Source: Labilibaculum sp. K2S | GTDB lineage: Bacteria > Bacteroidota > Bacteroidia > Bacteroidales > Marinifilaceae | NCBI RefSeq assembly: GCF_030372765.1 | Contig: NZ_JAUCMW010000015.1 | Coordinates: 1-64,000 of the forward strand | Direction of reading: 5' to 3' | Length of the DNA: 64,000 bases | Shown here: positions 16,939-25,786 of the stretch, piece by piece | Position numbering within the stretch: position 1 is the stretch's first letter | How the letters are laid out: each line of letters begins with the position of its first letter | Notes under the pieces: model-generated | The model's input: the letters and a program-made list of their open reading frames with translations, nothing else | Told to the model about the DNA's origin: nothing | Database searches by the model: none | Program-made: the position numbers and the translations under genes

Positions 16939-17682
16939 ATGAAAAGTAAGATCCGAATTTTAATAGTTGAGGATGAATATGCCATTGATGAAGGAATTCT
17001 GTGTTGCTTAAACGATATGGATTATGAGATAGTTAAAACGGTATATCATTCTAAATCAGCTCTCGAATATTTAGTATATGCTGAAATCGATATTGTTTTG
17101 ATTGATGTAAATTTGAATGATGATCTTAACGGATGTCAATTGGCAGAAATTATTAAATGTGAATTCAGAATTCCATTTATATTTCTAATTTCAACAGACA
17201 GGCAAATTTGTATTGAAATGCTAAAGGAGACGAATCCAAGTGTAATCGTATTGCAAAATCCAACATTAAGTCAAATACATTTCTCACTAACACTGGCAGT
17301 TAATACCAATGAGAAGTTGAATTACTCTTTGGGCGAAAATAAAGAAGAAAATCCAACCTTAGATCAGCTAAATAATTGTCTGTTTTTAAAAAAGAACAAT
17401 CATTTTGACAAGGTCAGTTTTGAGGAGATATTTTGGCTAAGGGCTGAGAATAACTATACGGTAATTCATACAACAAAGGGAGACTATCTATACTCAACTG
17501 TTCTTAAGAAGTTCACAGAAAAATTGCCAGGCAATCAGTTTATTAGGGTGCATCGGTCATATATAATTAATCTCACTAAAATTGATGGTTTTGAAGGGAA
17601 AATGATCATAGTTGATGGTCAGCACATTCCAGTTGCAAAAACTTATTGCAATAATGTGTTTGATTTATTGCATACCGTATAA
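16939..17682 (+). CDS. LytTR-family response regulator
   Basis: 247 residues. Residues 1-125 form a receiver (ILIVEDEYAIDEG, phospho-acceptor Asp in LIDVNLND near residue 57, Ser/Thr in FLISTD). The conserved Lys is replaced: the usual K-P reads LQNPT. Residues about 150-245 are a LytTR DNA-binding domain (FDKVSFEEIFWLRAENNYT, VHRSYIINL, PVAKTY). Such proteins bind DNA as phosphorylation-dependent dimers. No sensor kinase is adjacent. The missing Lys suggests altered or phosphorylation-independent control. Confidence 0.9.
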   Translation: MKSKIRILIVEDEYAIDEGILCCLNDMDYEIVKTVYHSKSALEYLVYAEIDIVLIDVNLNDDLNGCQLAEIIKCEFRIPFIFLISTDRQICIEMLKETNPSVIVLQNPTLSQIHFSLTLAVNTNEKLNYSLGENKEENPTLDQLNNCLFLKKNNHFDKVSFEEIFWLRAENNYTVIHTTKGDYLYSTVLKKFTEKLPGNQFIRVHRSYIINLTKIDGFEGKMIIVDGQHIPVAKTYCNNVFDLLHTV

Positions 17683-17748
17683 TTATCAGTTCCCAAACAG
17701 CAAAACTGATCAAACAGAATAGCAGAAATAAGAACTGCATACAAGTGA

Positions 17749-17924
17749 ATGTTCTTGTTGAAACGAATCGAAGAAGTAGGCCGTAACATTATCGAAACAG
17801 CTGGCACAATTATATTGAAAGATCCAGGTGTATTCTTAATTATTTTTTGTTGAATTATTGGTACAGGCTATTAGAAGTATCAAAAGGAGAAGATGCTGAT
17901 AACGCATATAAATCAGAGTTATAA
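17749..17924 (+). pseudogene. Possible frameshifted small gene
   Basis: A frame starting at 17749 reads MFLLKRIEEVGRNIIETAGT and on to a stop near 17851; the next frame reads YWYRLLEVSKGEDADNAYKS to the stop at 17922. Joined by one frameshift they give about 55-60 residues. No family is recognised. A hairpin that could end the transcript follows at 17952. The remainder of 17683-18019 shows nothing. Confidence 0.3.
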
Positions 17925-17951
17925 TAGGAAAAGGAGTTCCGGGAATAGAAA

Positions 17952-17989
17952 AAGAGGCAGTTTCGTAGTTATGAGACAGTCTCTTCTTT
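17952..17989 (+). terminator. Possible terminator hairpin
   Basis: A 13-bp stem (AAGAGGCAGTTTC with GAGACAGTCTCTT, one mismatch) is followed by a short T-rich tail. It could also serve the convergent cystatin-like gene. Confidence 0.5.
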
Positions 17990-18019
17990 AGATTAAGTGA
18001 TTTGCGTAAGTATTTTTAA

Positions 18020-18295
18020 TTAACATCTACTAATTTCGGAAATCCGGGGAATGCCATTTATAGGTTGATAAATTTCAATCATTGCAGCCGTGGTAGGAGC
18101 ATTTGGAGAGACATCTTTAGCATTGCAAATGAATCTGAAGTTGGTTCCGCTAACAATTTGACAAGCTACAGCGAAAGGACTATATTCAACTCCTACTAAA
18201 TCCTCAGTGGCTTTTTGAAATATATCTTTAGCTTCTTTTGAAATCTTTGTGCTATACGGAGTATAAGCACCTGTTGTTACTTCTGATTTTTCCAT
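18020..18295 (-). CDS. Cystatin-like small protein
   Basis: 91 residues without a signal peptide. The order of elements fits the cystatin/monellin fold: an N-terminal Gly (TTGAY), a helix (KEAKDIFQKATEDLVG), then GVEYSPFAVACQIVSGTNF with QIVSG, matching the QxVxG loop that cystatins insert into papain-like proteases, and FRFICNAK as the next strand. A C-terminal tail ends in SRC. A protease inhibitor role is an inference from this motif. No protease gene is adjacent. It lies alone between the LytTR regulator and the IS256 element. Confidence 0.6.
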   Translation of the reverse strand: MEKSEVTTGAYTPYSTKISKEAKDIFQKATEDLVGVEYSPFAVACQIVSGTNFRFICNAKDVSPNAPTTAAMIEIYQPINGIPRISEISRC

Positions 18296-18553
18296 TTTCG
18301 TTGTTATTAATTATTGTATTGCAGGATATAATTCCTGAAAACAAATATTAAGTTAACAGACTTGTAAAAAAAATTAAATGAGTGGATGGTATGAATGTTT
18401 TAGTGAAAAGCTAGTATTTGCGAGTAAAGAAAAATAATAGTGATTATAATCGAACTTATAAAAGATATCTGAGAAAGTAATTCCGTATTTTGTAAATGAA
18501 ATTTGGTTTTGTTTTTTGAGAAGTTGAATGGTATTATAAGTAAAAAAGGACAC

Positions 18554-19908
18554 TGTCCCGCAAAGTGTGTAAGTGATATTTCCAGGGTTAGACTTTAGTT
18601 AAGTCTGACCCTTTCTTCAAATATAGCTAAAAACTGATTGAGTATCACTCCCCAGTTTTGAATTGGCATCGTCCATTTTCTGGTCGCTTCCCTTGTGGCC
18701 AGATAGGCCGATTTCATTACTGCATCATCAGAAGGAAAGGACAATTTATTCTTTGTATACTTTCTGATTTTACCATTCAGATTCTCGATTAAATTGGTGG
18801 TATAAATGATTTTTCTGATCTCCAGAGGAAATTCAAAAAAAGCAGTCAATTCTTCCCAATTCTCCCGCCAGCTCCTTACAGCATAGGAATATTTTGAATT
18901 CCATTTGTTGGCAAAATCCTCTAAGGCAGCCTCTGCTGCATTTTTAGTAGGAGCACCATAAATGAGTTTTAGATCTATTGTAAACTCCTTCTTATCTTTC
19001 CATACAACGTATCTGCAGGTGTTTCGGATCTGATGAACCACACAGATTTGAGTTGTTGCCAGCGGGAATACGTTTCGAATGGTATCTGTGAATCCGTTTA
19101 AATTATCTGTTGCGGTAATTAGTATGTCCTCAAGTCCACGAGCTTTCATATCTGTTAAAACACTCAACCAATAAGCCGAGGATTCATTTTTACCCAGCCA
19201 TAGTCCCAAGACTTCCTTAAGTCCATCTCTTCGGAGTCCTACGGCAATGTAGATGGTTTTGTTGATGATCTTAGAATTCTCCCTCACCTTAAAGACAATA
19301 CCATCCATCCAAACGATTAGATAAACCGGTTCTAATGGGCGGTTTTGCCAGGCCACAATGTCTCCAATTACTTTATCGGTAATACGGGATATCGTACTGG
19401 CAGAAACATCAAAGTTGTAGAGTTCCCGAATTTGCCGTTCAATGTCGCTGTTGCTCATTCCTTTGGCATAAAACGATACAATGATATTTTCCAGACCTTC
19501 AACCATACTGCCACGCTTGGGTACAATCATTGGGTTAAAACTAGCATCCCTATCGCGGGGTACAACGATTTCAGACTCTCCCAAACTTGTTCGCACTTTC
19601 TTGGTACCATAGCCATTTCTAGAATTATGCGCTATTGCCTTTTCGTGCTTCTCATAGCCTAAATGATCATCAAGTTCCCCTTCCAGCATTTTCTCAATGC
19701 CTCGCTTTTGAACCTGCATCAGAAAGTCATTTAGCTGTTTTCCTGTTTTGAATTGCTTTAAAATTTCATCGGTCAATAAATCTTTTGGTTCCATAATAAG
19801 TGTGCTTTTAATATGAGACTAACGTAAAGTTATTTCCAATTTTTTTCTTGAGCTAGAAAAGGGCTCCGAAAAAATCAGAATAACTTTACTTACACACTTC
19901 ATGGGATA
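18554..19908 (-). mobile_element. IS256-family insertion sequence
   Basis: About 1.35 kb with one transposase gene. The ends share an imperfect inverted repeat: TCCCGCAAAGTGTGTAAGT at the left (from 18556) and, reading inward from 19906 on the other strand, TCCCATGAAGTGTGTAAGT. Comparing the flanks did not reveal a convincing 8-9-bp target duplication, so the exact ends are uncertain, or the flanks have changed since insertion. It sits directly beside the terminator at 19915. The gene is intact, so the element may still be active. Confidence 0.85.
18595..19794 (-). CDS. IS256-family (mutator-type) transposase
   Basis: 399 residues, the usual IS256 length. [14 protein letters not shown] near the N terminus, then the DDE catalytic region: [10 protein letters not shown] (first Asp), [10 protein letters not shown] (second Asp) and the final Glu in [14 protein letters not shown], all present. 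CVVHQIRN is the conserved C/H motif. The gene appears intact. The product cuts and pastes its own element, often through a circular form. Confidence 0.96.
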   Translation of the reverse strand: MEPKDLLTDEILKQFKTGKQLNDFLMQVQKRGIEKMLEGELDDHLGYEKHEKAIAHNSRNGYGTKKVRTSLGESEIVVPRDRDASFNPMIVPKRGSMVEGLENIIVSFYAKGMSNSDIERQIRELYNFDVSASTISRITDKVIGDIVAWQNRPLEPVYLIVWMDGIVFKVRENSKIINKTIYIAVGLRRDGLKEVLGLWLGKNESSAYWLSVLTDMKARGLEDILITATDNLNGFTDTIRNVFPLATTQICVVHQIRNTCRYVVWKDKKEFTIDLKLIYGAPTKNAAEAALEDFANKWNSKYSYAVRSWRENWEELTAFFEFPLEIRKIIYTTNLIENLNGKIRKYTKNKLSFPSDDAVMKSAYLATREATRKWTMPIQNWGVILNQFLAIFEERVRLN

Positions 19909-19914
19909 CGGCTT

Positions 19915-19938
19915 AAAAAAGCCCGTTAGGGCTTTTTT
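19915..19938 (-). terminator. Bidirectional terminator beside the IS element
   Basis: AAAAAAGCCC with GGGCTTTTTT, loop GTTA. It overlaps the stop of the membrane-protein gene on the minus strand and can act on both strands. Confidence 0.85.
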
Positions 19939-20323
19939 ATGATTTAGCCTGATTGGCTTTCCTTTTTCGTTGTGCTTTAAAGTATAATATCTGACTGCGC
20001 AAACTCCATATTCCACCAGCTATAATAATAAGAAATATCCATTGTTTTCTGCCCCATCCGGCATCTCCAAAAATACCTTTCGACAGCATCACTACAGACA
20101 TGATTATCAATAGGCTTGTCACAAGCGCAGCAACATGTCCTACTGCTGCATTCTCTTTCTGAATGCCTGTGGTGCAAAAGTACAGTATAAGGCCAAAGAA
20201 AGTAGGAATCAAGGCTGTCAGTTGCCAATCTCCTACATCAAAATATCTTGCTGTAATTCCAATTAATCCGACAAGTATTAGGATTATAGAATAAACTTTA
20301 TTGATTTGATATGCTTCTTTCAT
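19937..20323 (-). CDS. Four-helix membrane protein, unknown function
   Basis: 128 residues with four hydrophobic segments (about 10-27, 34-50, 62-82, 94-112) and a highly basic C terminus (KAQRKRKANQAKS) that probably lies in the cytoplasm. Similar small integral membrane proteins are annotated as hypothetical in Bacteroidota. The neighbours give no functional clue. The gene has its own terminator at the stop codon. Confidence 0.7.
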   Translation of the reverse strand: MKEAYQINKVYSIILILVGLIGITARYFDVGDWQLTALIPTFFGLILYFCTTGIQKENAAVGHVAALVTSLLIIMSVVMLSKGIFGDAGWGRKQWIFLIIIAGGIWSLRSQILYFKAQRKRKANQAKS

Positions 20324-20428
20324 GAATCTTATTTTTATTTAAATCAAATTAAAACACTAAAATACAAAAACTCATGAACAATCAAAACAGTTTAATCATT
20401 TGAATATGGATTACAAAATAGAAAGCAT

Positions 20429-20460
20429 AAGAAAGGCTGCCACTCCTGACAGCCTTTCTT
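20429..20460 (-). terminator. Terminator of the coiled-coil lipoprotein
   Basis: An 11-bp perfect stem AAGAAAGGCTG with CAGCCTTTCTT lies 30 bp after the stop on the minus strand. Confidence 0.7.
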
Positions 20461-20490
20461 GGACAACCTTAAAACTCAACCATGTATTGA

Positions 20491-21354
20491 TTATCGTACC
20501 GCGATTACCAAATACTTTGAAGATTTCCAGAATTCAACCGGATCTAGAATTGTAATGCCTTCAACTGTTTCAACTCCCTCAACCTTATAAGAGCTACTTG
20601 GATGATTTGTTACAAAACTAATCTTCTTCCCGATGACAGGAATAGTAGTAACTTTGGTGATATCAATTTTTTCAAATTCACTTGTATTAAAATCTTTATT
20701 AAGAACTGCTGTTTTCCCAATTCCGATAAATCCACCGTCTTTGGTAATAACATTTTTCTCTTGTAATTCTTTGCTGGTTCCAAATATATAGTAAGCTGTA
20801 TTTAGTTCGGTTGTTGCGTTTTCAATTACTTTTGTTTTGTTTTCGTTTTCAGTATTTAAAGCCAACACAGTTCCATTTAACTCTGTCACTTGTCCATTTA
20901 AGTTATCCACTTCAATGTTCAGTTTAGCTACTTTGTCATTCAGAACAATAATTTCACCTTCTTTAGCTTCCAATTCTGTTTTTAAACGATCAGTTAATTT
21001 ACGTAGCTTAGAGTTTTGATACCAGCTATTATTTAATTTTTTGTCTAATTCTTCAATTTTCAATTTATTCTGTTCTAATAAATTATTGATTGAAGTTAAA
21101 TCACTTGCAATTTTTTGTTTTTGAGATTGATTCGGATTCTCAGAGTTAACTGCAATAATATTTTCTTTTTGCTTTATAATTTCAAGATTCTCTTCAATTG
21201 CATTTAATGATCCAATAAATTCATTTATTGAAGAATCTTTTTCTTGAGCCATTACAGTTAGTTGCTGGTTTTGCTCTCTTAATTGTTTTAACTCTTTTTG
21301 ATTACACGAGATAAACAAAGGAACAATTAGCAATGCTATAAGAATACGTTTCAT
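20491..21354 (-). CDS. Coiled-coil lipoprotein
   Basis: 287 residues. The signal peptide ends in a lipobox (LFISC, Cys about 16), so it is a lipoprotein. Residues about 20-190 are a long heptad coiled coil (QLREQNQQLTVMAQEK, repeated N-E-L runs). The C-terminal ~90 residues are a globular beta-rich domain (YYIFGTSKELQEKNVITKDG). Bacteroidota carry several such proteins, some annotated as adhesin-like; a structural cell-envelope role is inferred. The protein at 40346 has a similar layout but uses a membrane anchor. Confidence 0.8.
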   Translation of the reverse strand: MKRILIALLIVPLFISCNQKELKQLREQNQQLTVMAQEKDSSINEFIGSLNAIEENLEIIKQKENIIAVNSENPNQSQKQKIASDLTSINNLLEQNKLKIEELDKKLNNSWYQNSKLRKLTDRLKTELEAKEGEIIVLNDKVAKLNIEVDNLNGQVTELNGTVLALNTENENKTKVIENATTELNTAYYIFGTSKELQEKNVITKDGGFIGIGKTAVLNKDFNTSEFEKIDITKVTTIPVIGKKISFVTNHPSSSYKVEGVETVEGITILDPVEFWKSSKYLVIAVR

Positions 21355-21533
21355 AAATTAGTTTTTAGAGATTAGGTTTCATTTCTTGTTTTTACTGAAT
21401 ATGTGAATATCATGCCAAGATTGTACACCAAATAATATTATTCATATATTCATTGCAACTAACATGTTATCAGTGTTTAATACGCCGTTTCATTTTCGTG
21501 AATGATTGCTTTTTTAGAGTTGAGGAATTGGAG

Positions 21534-21572
21534 TTGGGGAATATTTCCCCAATTTATGGGTATAAAATACCC
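21534..21572. other. Two adjacent short perfect hairpins
   Basis: TTGGGGAA-TAT-TTCCCCAA (21534-21552) and GGGTAT-AAA-ATACCC (21558-21572) stand five bases apart in the 343-base gap between divergent genes. They could be operator-like palindromes or an RNA structure. The rest of the gap shows nothing else recognisable. Confidence 0.5.
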
Positions 21573-21697
21573 AAAAGGTTAAGGGTTGTTTAAAGGAATG
21601 TGTACCAGTATTTTGAGCACGGACTAAAAATATTCTTATTAACTTTACCTTAAAGAATTTAAACCTTGCGGTGATATAAGAAAACAAATAAATTCAA

Positions 21698-24244
21698 ATG
21701 GTATCAGAAAATAGAAGTAATATAAAGGTAAAAGTAGTTGCAGGGTATATATTTGTATTCCTGGCTATTTTTGCTTCTGTTTTGATTGCTTATCAGTCTT
21801 ATAATAAACTTTTGGATTCGGTGGATTTCTTATCGAAACCAGATGCCGAGATTGCCAGGATGAATCGAATTCTCACCAATTTATCGGAGGCTGAAAATAA
21901 GATCAGAATTTATTCTTTAACAAAGAAAGAGCGTTACTTGGCTAAATATGCTGATAATATTATTGAGATACAAAGTGATTTGGATTCGCTAAGATATTAT
22001 AGTGATGATAGCAGTAAATCGTTTCTTTTAATTGATTCAATGAATTATTTACTAGAGGAACGTGCGGATAAATTAGAGAGGTTTGTTGAACTAAAAAGGT
22101 CAAAAGAAAAGGAAAATCTTTCGCAAAAAGCCATGCAACAGCTTAGTGAGGTTTCTGATGCCACTAAAACCAAAATCAAGACAACTACCACTACCACTAC
22201 CTTTTTGGATACAGTTGTAAGTCCTACCGAGGTAAAAGAGAAGAAGAAAGGATTTGTTGCAAGACTTTTTAGTGGAAAAAAGAGTGAGACTAAAATAGAT
22301 TCCATTGAAACTGTAATTCAACGAACTCAAATTCAGATTGATACAAGTTATTTGCCACAAGCCGATAGTTTGCTGAGAAGTTTGGAGACTATGTTACTTA
22401 CTGCTCAGGCCAAAGAGCGATTGAACAGAGAGATTGTTTCGAATGAGGAATTGCGGTTAGTTGAGGAGAATTCTTTAATGTGGGACAAGATTAAAATTTT
22501 ATTGCATCAGTTGGAAAAGGAAAGATTGGAGCAATTAACTCATGAATCGGATAGTGCAAAAGAGATTGCCAGTAATTCGATATTTATTATTTCTGTGATC
22601 ATCATTGTTGGATTTGTGCTGGGTATCTTGTTTATAATTTTCATTCTTACGGATATCACCAAAAGTAATTTTTATAGAAAAGAATTAATTGTTGCTAAAG
22701 GGAAAGCAGAAAAGTTGGCAAAAGTGAAAGAAGATTTTTTAGCCATAATGAGTCATGAAATAAGAACTCCTCTTAATGCCATTTTAGGTTTTACAAATCA
22801 GCTCGATAAAACAAAATTGGAAGATCAGCAGCAGGGATTCCTACGGGTTCTTAAAAACTCTTCGAAACATTTACTTGGTTTGGTCAATGAAATTCTCGAT
22901 TTGTCGAAAATAGAAGCTGGAAAACTGCATATTGAAAATATACCGTTTCATCCTTATTCACTTGTTTTTGACGTATATGATGTTCTGAAAATTAATGCTG
23001 AAAACAGAGATATTGATTTTACCTGGGAATACGATGGTGATTCTCAGATTAATTTAGATAGTGATCCGTTTCGAATTAAACAGATTCTATTGAATTTGGG
23101 TAGTAATGCCATAAAATTTACTCCTAAGGGGGCTGTTAGAATCAAATCATCGGTTATTCAAATCGATAAGTACTTTATGTTCGAAGTAAAAGTAATTGAT
23201 ACAGGAATTGGAATTGATGAGAATAAATTGGAGACAGTTTTCGAAGATTTTAGTCAGGCTGATTCGTTTTCGGCAAGAAAGTATGGGGGAACCGGACTCG
23301 GTTTGGCAATTAGCAGAAGATTATCACGATTGTTGGGGGGAGATTTGTTCGTGGAAAGTAAGTTGGGAGAAGGCTCTTGTTTTACTTTACGAATATCACT
23401 ATTGGAATCGAAAGAGGAGCCTGCTGAGTTTAAGGGAATACAAGAGCTTAAAATTCCTGATTATTTAAAGCAAAGGTCTTTTTTGGTTGCAGATGATGAT
23501 CCGTACAGTTTATTACTGCTAAAAACCATTTTTTCCAGCTGGGAATTACAAGCCGATTTTGTGGAAGATGGATCCAAAGCCTTTGATTTGATCAGGCAAA
23601 AAGATTACGATTTGATTCTGACAGATATTCATATGCCGGAAATGGGTGGAATTGAGCTGTGCAAAAATATTAGAAAGTTGGAACAGACTCAAAAATCTAA
23701 AATTCCAATTATTGCTTTAACGGCAAATGTGAGAGAGTCTGATTTAAAAAAGTATATCCATTCTGGGATGACTGATTGTCTTGTGAAACCGTTTGATGAA
23801 GTAAATTTGATAAATATGCTTTGTAATTTATTTGAAGATGCAGAAGAGGAGAAGAATATTGAAAGGATTCGTTCTGATGAAATAAATTCGGATGATCTGT
23901 TTGACTTAACTCAAATTAAGCAGTTTACCTCCGATGATCAGGGATTAGTTAATCAGATATTGGAGCAGTTTATTGTCTCTGCACAAGAAAATGTCGATTT
24001 ATTGAATAGAGCTTTGATTGATAAAAATTATCCGGCAATTGGTGAAATTGCTCATAAGATGCTTTCTTCGTTTAACCAGCTTAGGGTTGTAATTGTGGTT
24101 CCTATCTTAACGCGATTGGAAACCATTCTTCATAAAAAAGAAAATACTGAACTAAACCACGAAGAGATAAGAGAGTTGGTTGCAACTGTTACTGCCAACA
24201 CTAATTTAGTAATATCATCTATTCAGGATGAAATGATTGCCTAA
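21698..24244 (+). CDS. Hybrid sensor histidine kinase/response regulator with Hpt-like end
   Basis: 848 residues. Membrane segments near 12-30 and 290-315 flank a ~260-residue periplasmic helical domain with a Thr run (about 161-167). HisKA has FLAIMSHEIRTPLNAILGF (phospho-His about 352). The ATPase domain shows N-box GSNAIKFTPKG, DTGIGI and GGTGLGLAISRRL. A receiver follows (VADDDPYSLL, DLILTDIHMPEMGG, LVKPF), and the end has an Hpt-like helix (EIAHKMLSSF). Signal: unknown. It converges with the NtrC-type regulator, 8 bp apart, suggesting a functional pair. Confidence 0.95.
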   Translation: MVSENRSNIKVKVVAGYIFVFLAIFASVLIAYQSYNKLLDSVDFLSKPDAEIARMNRILTNLSEAENKIRIYSLTKKERYLAKYADNIIEIQSDLDSLRYYSDDSSKSFLLIDSMNYLLEERADKLERFVELKRSKEKENLSQKAMQQLSEVSDATKTKIKTTTTTTTFLDTVVSPTEVKEKKKGFVARLFSGKKSETKIDSIETVIQRTQIQIDTSYLPQADSLLRSLETMLLTAQAKERLNREIVSNEELRLVEENSLMWDKIKILLHQLEKERLEQLTHESDSAKEIASNSIFIISVIIIVGFVLGILFIIFILTDITKSNFYRKELIVAKGKAEKLAKVKEDFLAIMSHEIRTPLNAILGFTNQLDKTKLEDQQQGFLRVLKNSSKHLLGLVNEILDLSKIEAGKLHIENIPFHPYSLVFDVYDVLKINAENRDIDFTWEYDGDSQINLDSDPFRIKQILLNLGSNAIKFTPKGAVRIKSSVIQIDKYFMFEVKVIDTGIGIDENKLETVFEDFSQADSFSARKYGGTGLGLAISRRLSRLLGGDLFVESKLGEGSCFTLRISLLESKEEPAEFKGIQELKIPDYLKQRSFLVADDDPYSLLLLKTIFSSWELQADFVEDGSKAFDLIRQKDYDLILTDIHMPEMGGIELCKNIRKLEQTQKSKIPIIALTANVRESDLKKYIHSGMTDCLVKPFDEVNLINMLCNLFEDAEEEKNIERIRSDEINSDDLFDLTQIKQFTSDDQGLVNQILEQFIVSAQENVDLLNRALIDKNYPAIGEIAHKMLSSFNQLRVVIVVPILTRLETILHKKENTELNHEEIRELVATVTANTNLVISSIQDEMIA

Positions 24245-24252
24245 GTCTATTT

Positions 24253-25605
24253 TTAAATATCGATTCCGTATTGTCTGATCTTATTGTATAGGGTTTTTCT
24301 GTCGATATTAAGCATTCTCGCGGCCTTCGATTTGTTATAATTCACCTTTCGGAGCGTGGATACAATTAGTTCCTTTTCGTTTGCGGCCTGAATTAATTTA
24401 AGATTGGAACCTTCTACAACAAAACTACTATTGGCATTGTCATTTAAGATTTCATTGGGTAAACTGGTTAGTTCTACTTTCTTTTCAGGACTAAGCAAAA
24501 CAGATCTTCTTATAACATTTCGAAGTTCTCTTAAATTGCCCGGCCATGAATAGGATTTGAATTTTTCCAAAACCTCAGTGCTAAATCCTGTGATTTCTTT
24601 ATTTAGCTCATTATTTGATAGTTCAAGAAAATAATTCGAAAACAGATCAATGTCTTCAATTCTGTTTCGCAAGGAAGGAACAGTAATTTTGAATTCGTTT
24701 AAACGATGGTAAAGATCTTCTCTAAAGTCTCCATTATTTACTGCTACTGATAAGTCTTCGTTGGTAGCGACAACAATCCGGACATCAACATCAATATCTT
24801 TATTGCTTCCAATTCTACGAACTTTACGTTCTTGTAAAGCTCTTAATAGCTTCATTTGAATTTCATAGGATAAATTTCCGATTTCGTCAAGAAACAAGGT
24901 GCCTCCCTGAGCTGATTCAAATTGACCTTCTTTATCGTTTATAGCTCCGGTAAATGAACCTTTTATATGACCGAATAGTTCGCTTCCTGCTAAATCTGTA
25001 GATAAAGCACCACAATCAACGGCAACGAAAGCCTTCTTTTTTCTTTTACTGTCAAAGTGAATTCTTCGGGCAGCAATTTCTTTTCCAGTACCGCTCTCAC
25101 CTTCAATAATAACTGACATGTCTGTGGGCGCTACCAATTTAATGTATTGATCAATTTGTAAGGAATTTGAACTGTTTCCACTAACAAATTCAAGCTCTTC
25201 CTTGTTCTTTTTCTCTTTTGAATTTTTAGAACTCTTTGGATCTTCTGATTTTGCAAGAGCAGAATTGATTAGCAAGAGAATTTCATCTGGGTTAAGCGGT
25301 TTGGTTACATATTCAAACGCGCCCATTTTTATTGCACTCACAGCGGTTCTTATATCAGCATAAGAGGTCATAATAATAACAGGAACGTGTGGATGCATGG
25401 ATTTGATTTTCTGAAGAAGTTCCAATCCATCAAAATCAGGCAAACGGAAATCACTTAATACAAGATCAAATTGATTGTTCTCCAATTTTTTCAATGCTTC
25501 TCCAGCAGAAAACACTGTATCTGCGTCAAAGTTTTTACGCTTTAGCAAGCCCTGAAGCATCAGGCAAATAGTTGGATCATCATCAATTATTAATATCTTT
25601 TTCAT
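24253..25605 (-). CDS. Sigma-54-dependent response regulator (NtrC/AtoC type)
   Basis: 450 residues. Receiver: IIDDDPTIC, Asp52 in VLSDFRLPDFDG, Lys102 in VTKPL. AAA+ domain: Walker A GESGTGKE (about 168-175), sigma-54 contact loop GSFTGA (about 216-221), Walker B GGTLFLDEIG. The C terminus is a Fis-type HTH (NKSKAARMLNIDRKTLYNKI). It activates RpoN promoters when phosphorylated. The convergent hybrid kinase is the obvious partner. Targets are unknown. Confidence 0.97.
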   Translation of the reverse strand: MKKILIIDDDPTICLMLQGLLKRKNFDADTVFSAGEALKKLENNQFDLVLSDFRLPDFDGLELLQKIKSMHPHVPVIIMTSYADIRTAVSAIKMGAFEYVTKPLNPDEILLLINSALAKSEDPKSSKNSKEKKNKEELEFVSGNSSNSLQIDQYIKLVAPTDMSVIIEGESGTGKEIAARRIHFDSKRKKKAFVAVDCGALSTDLAGSELFGHIKGSFTGAINDKEGQFESAQGGTLFLDEIGNLSYEIQMKLLRALQERKVRRIGSNKDIDVDVRIVVATNEDLSVAVNNGDFREDLYHRLNEFKITVPSLRNRIEDIDLFSNYFLELSNNELNKEITGFSTEVLEKFKSYSWPGNLRELRNVIRRSVLLSPEKKVELTSLPNEILNDNANSSFVVEGSNLKLIQAANEKELIVSTLRKVNYNKSKAARMLNIDRKTLYNKIRQYGIDI

Positions 25606-25735
25606 GCGGAACCTTACCTTTATTAATATGTGCGGGTTTCAATCAAAATTACATAAAAAGAGTGGATGAATGAAATGATGCCTCTCATTTTATCATTTAT
25701 TAAGAAATGTGTTTTATTAAGTTGATTAACAATAG

Positions 25736-25772
25736 AAAAAAGGTTGGATTTCAAATAGGAAATCCCAACCTT
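25736..25772 (-). terminator. Terminator of rnr
   Basis: On the minus strand AAGGTTGGGATTTC pairs with GAAATCCAACCTT around CTATTT, followed by a T run; 15 bp after the rnr stop. Confidence 0.85.
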
Positions 25773-25786
25773 ATATTTCTTATGAA

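Noticed and set aside
18554..19908. Target-site duplication of the IS256 element
   Set aside because: Comparing 8-9 bases on each side did not reveal a convincing match, so none is claimed.
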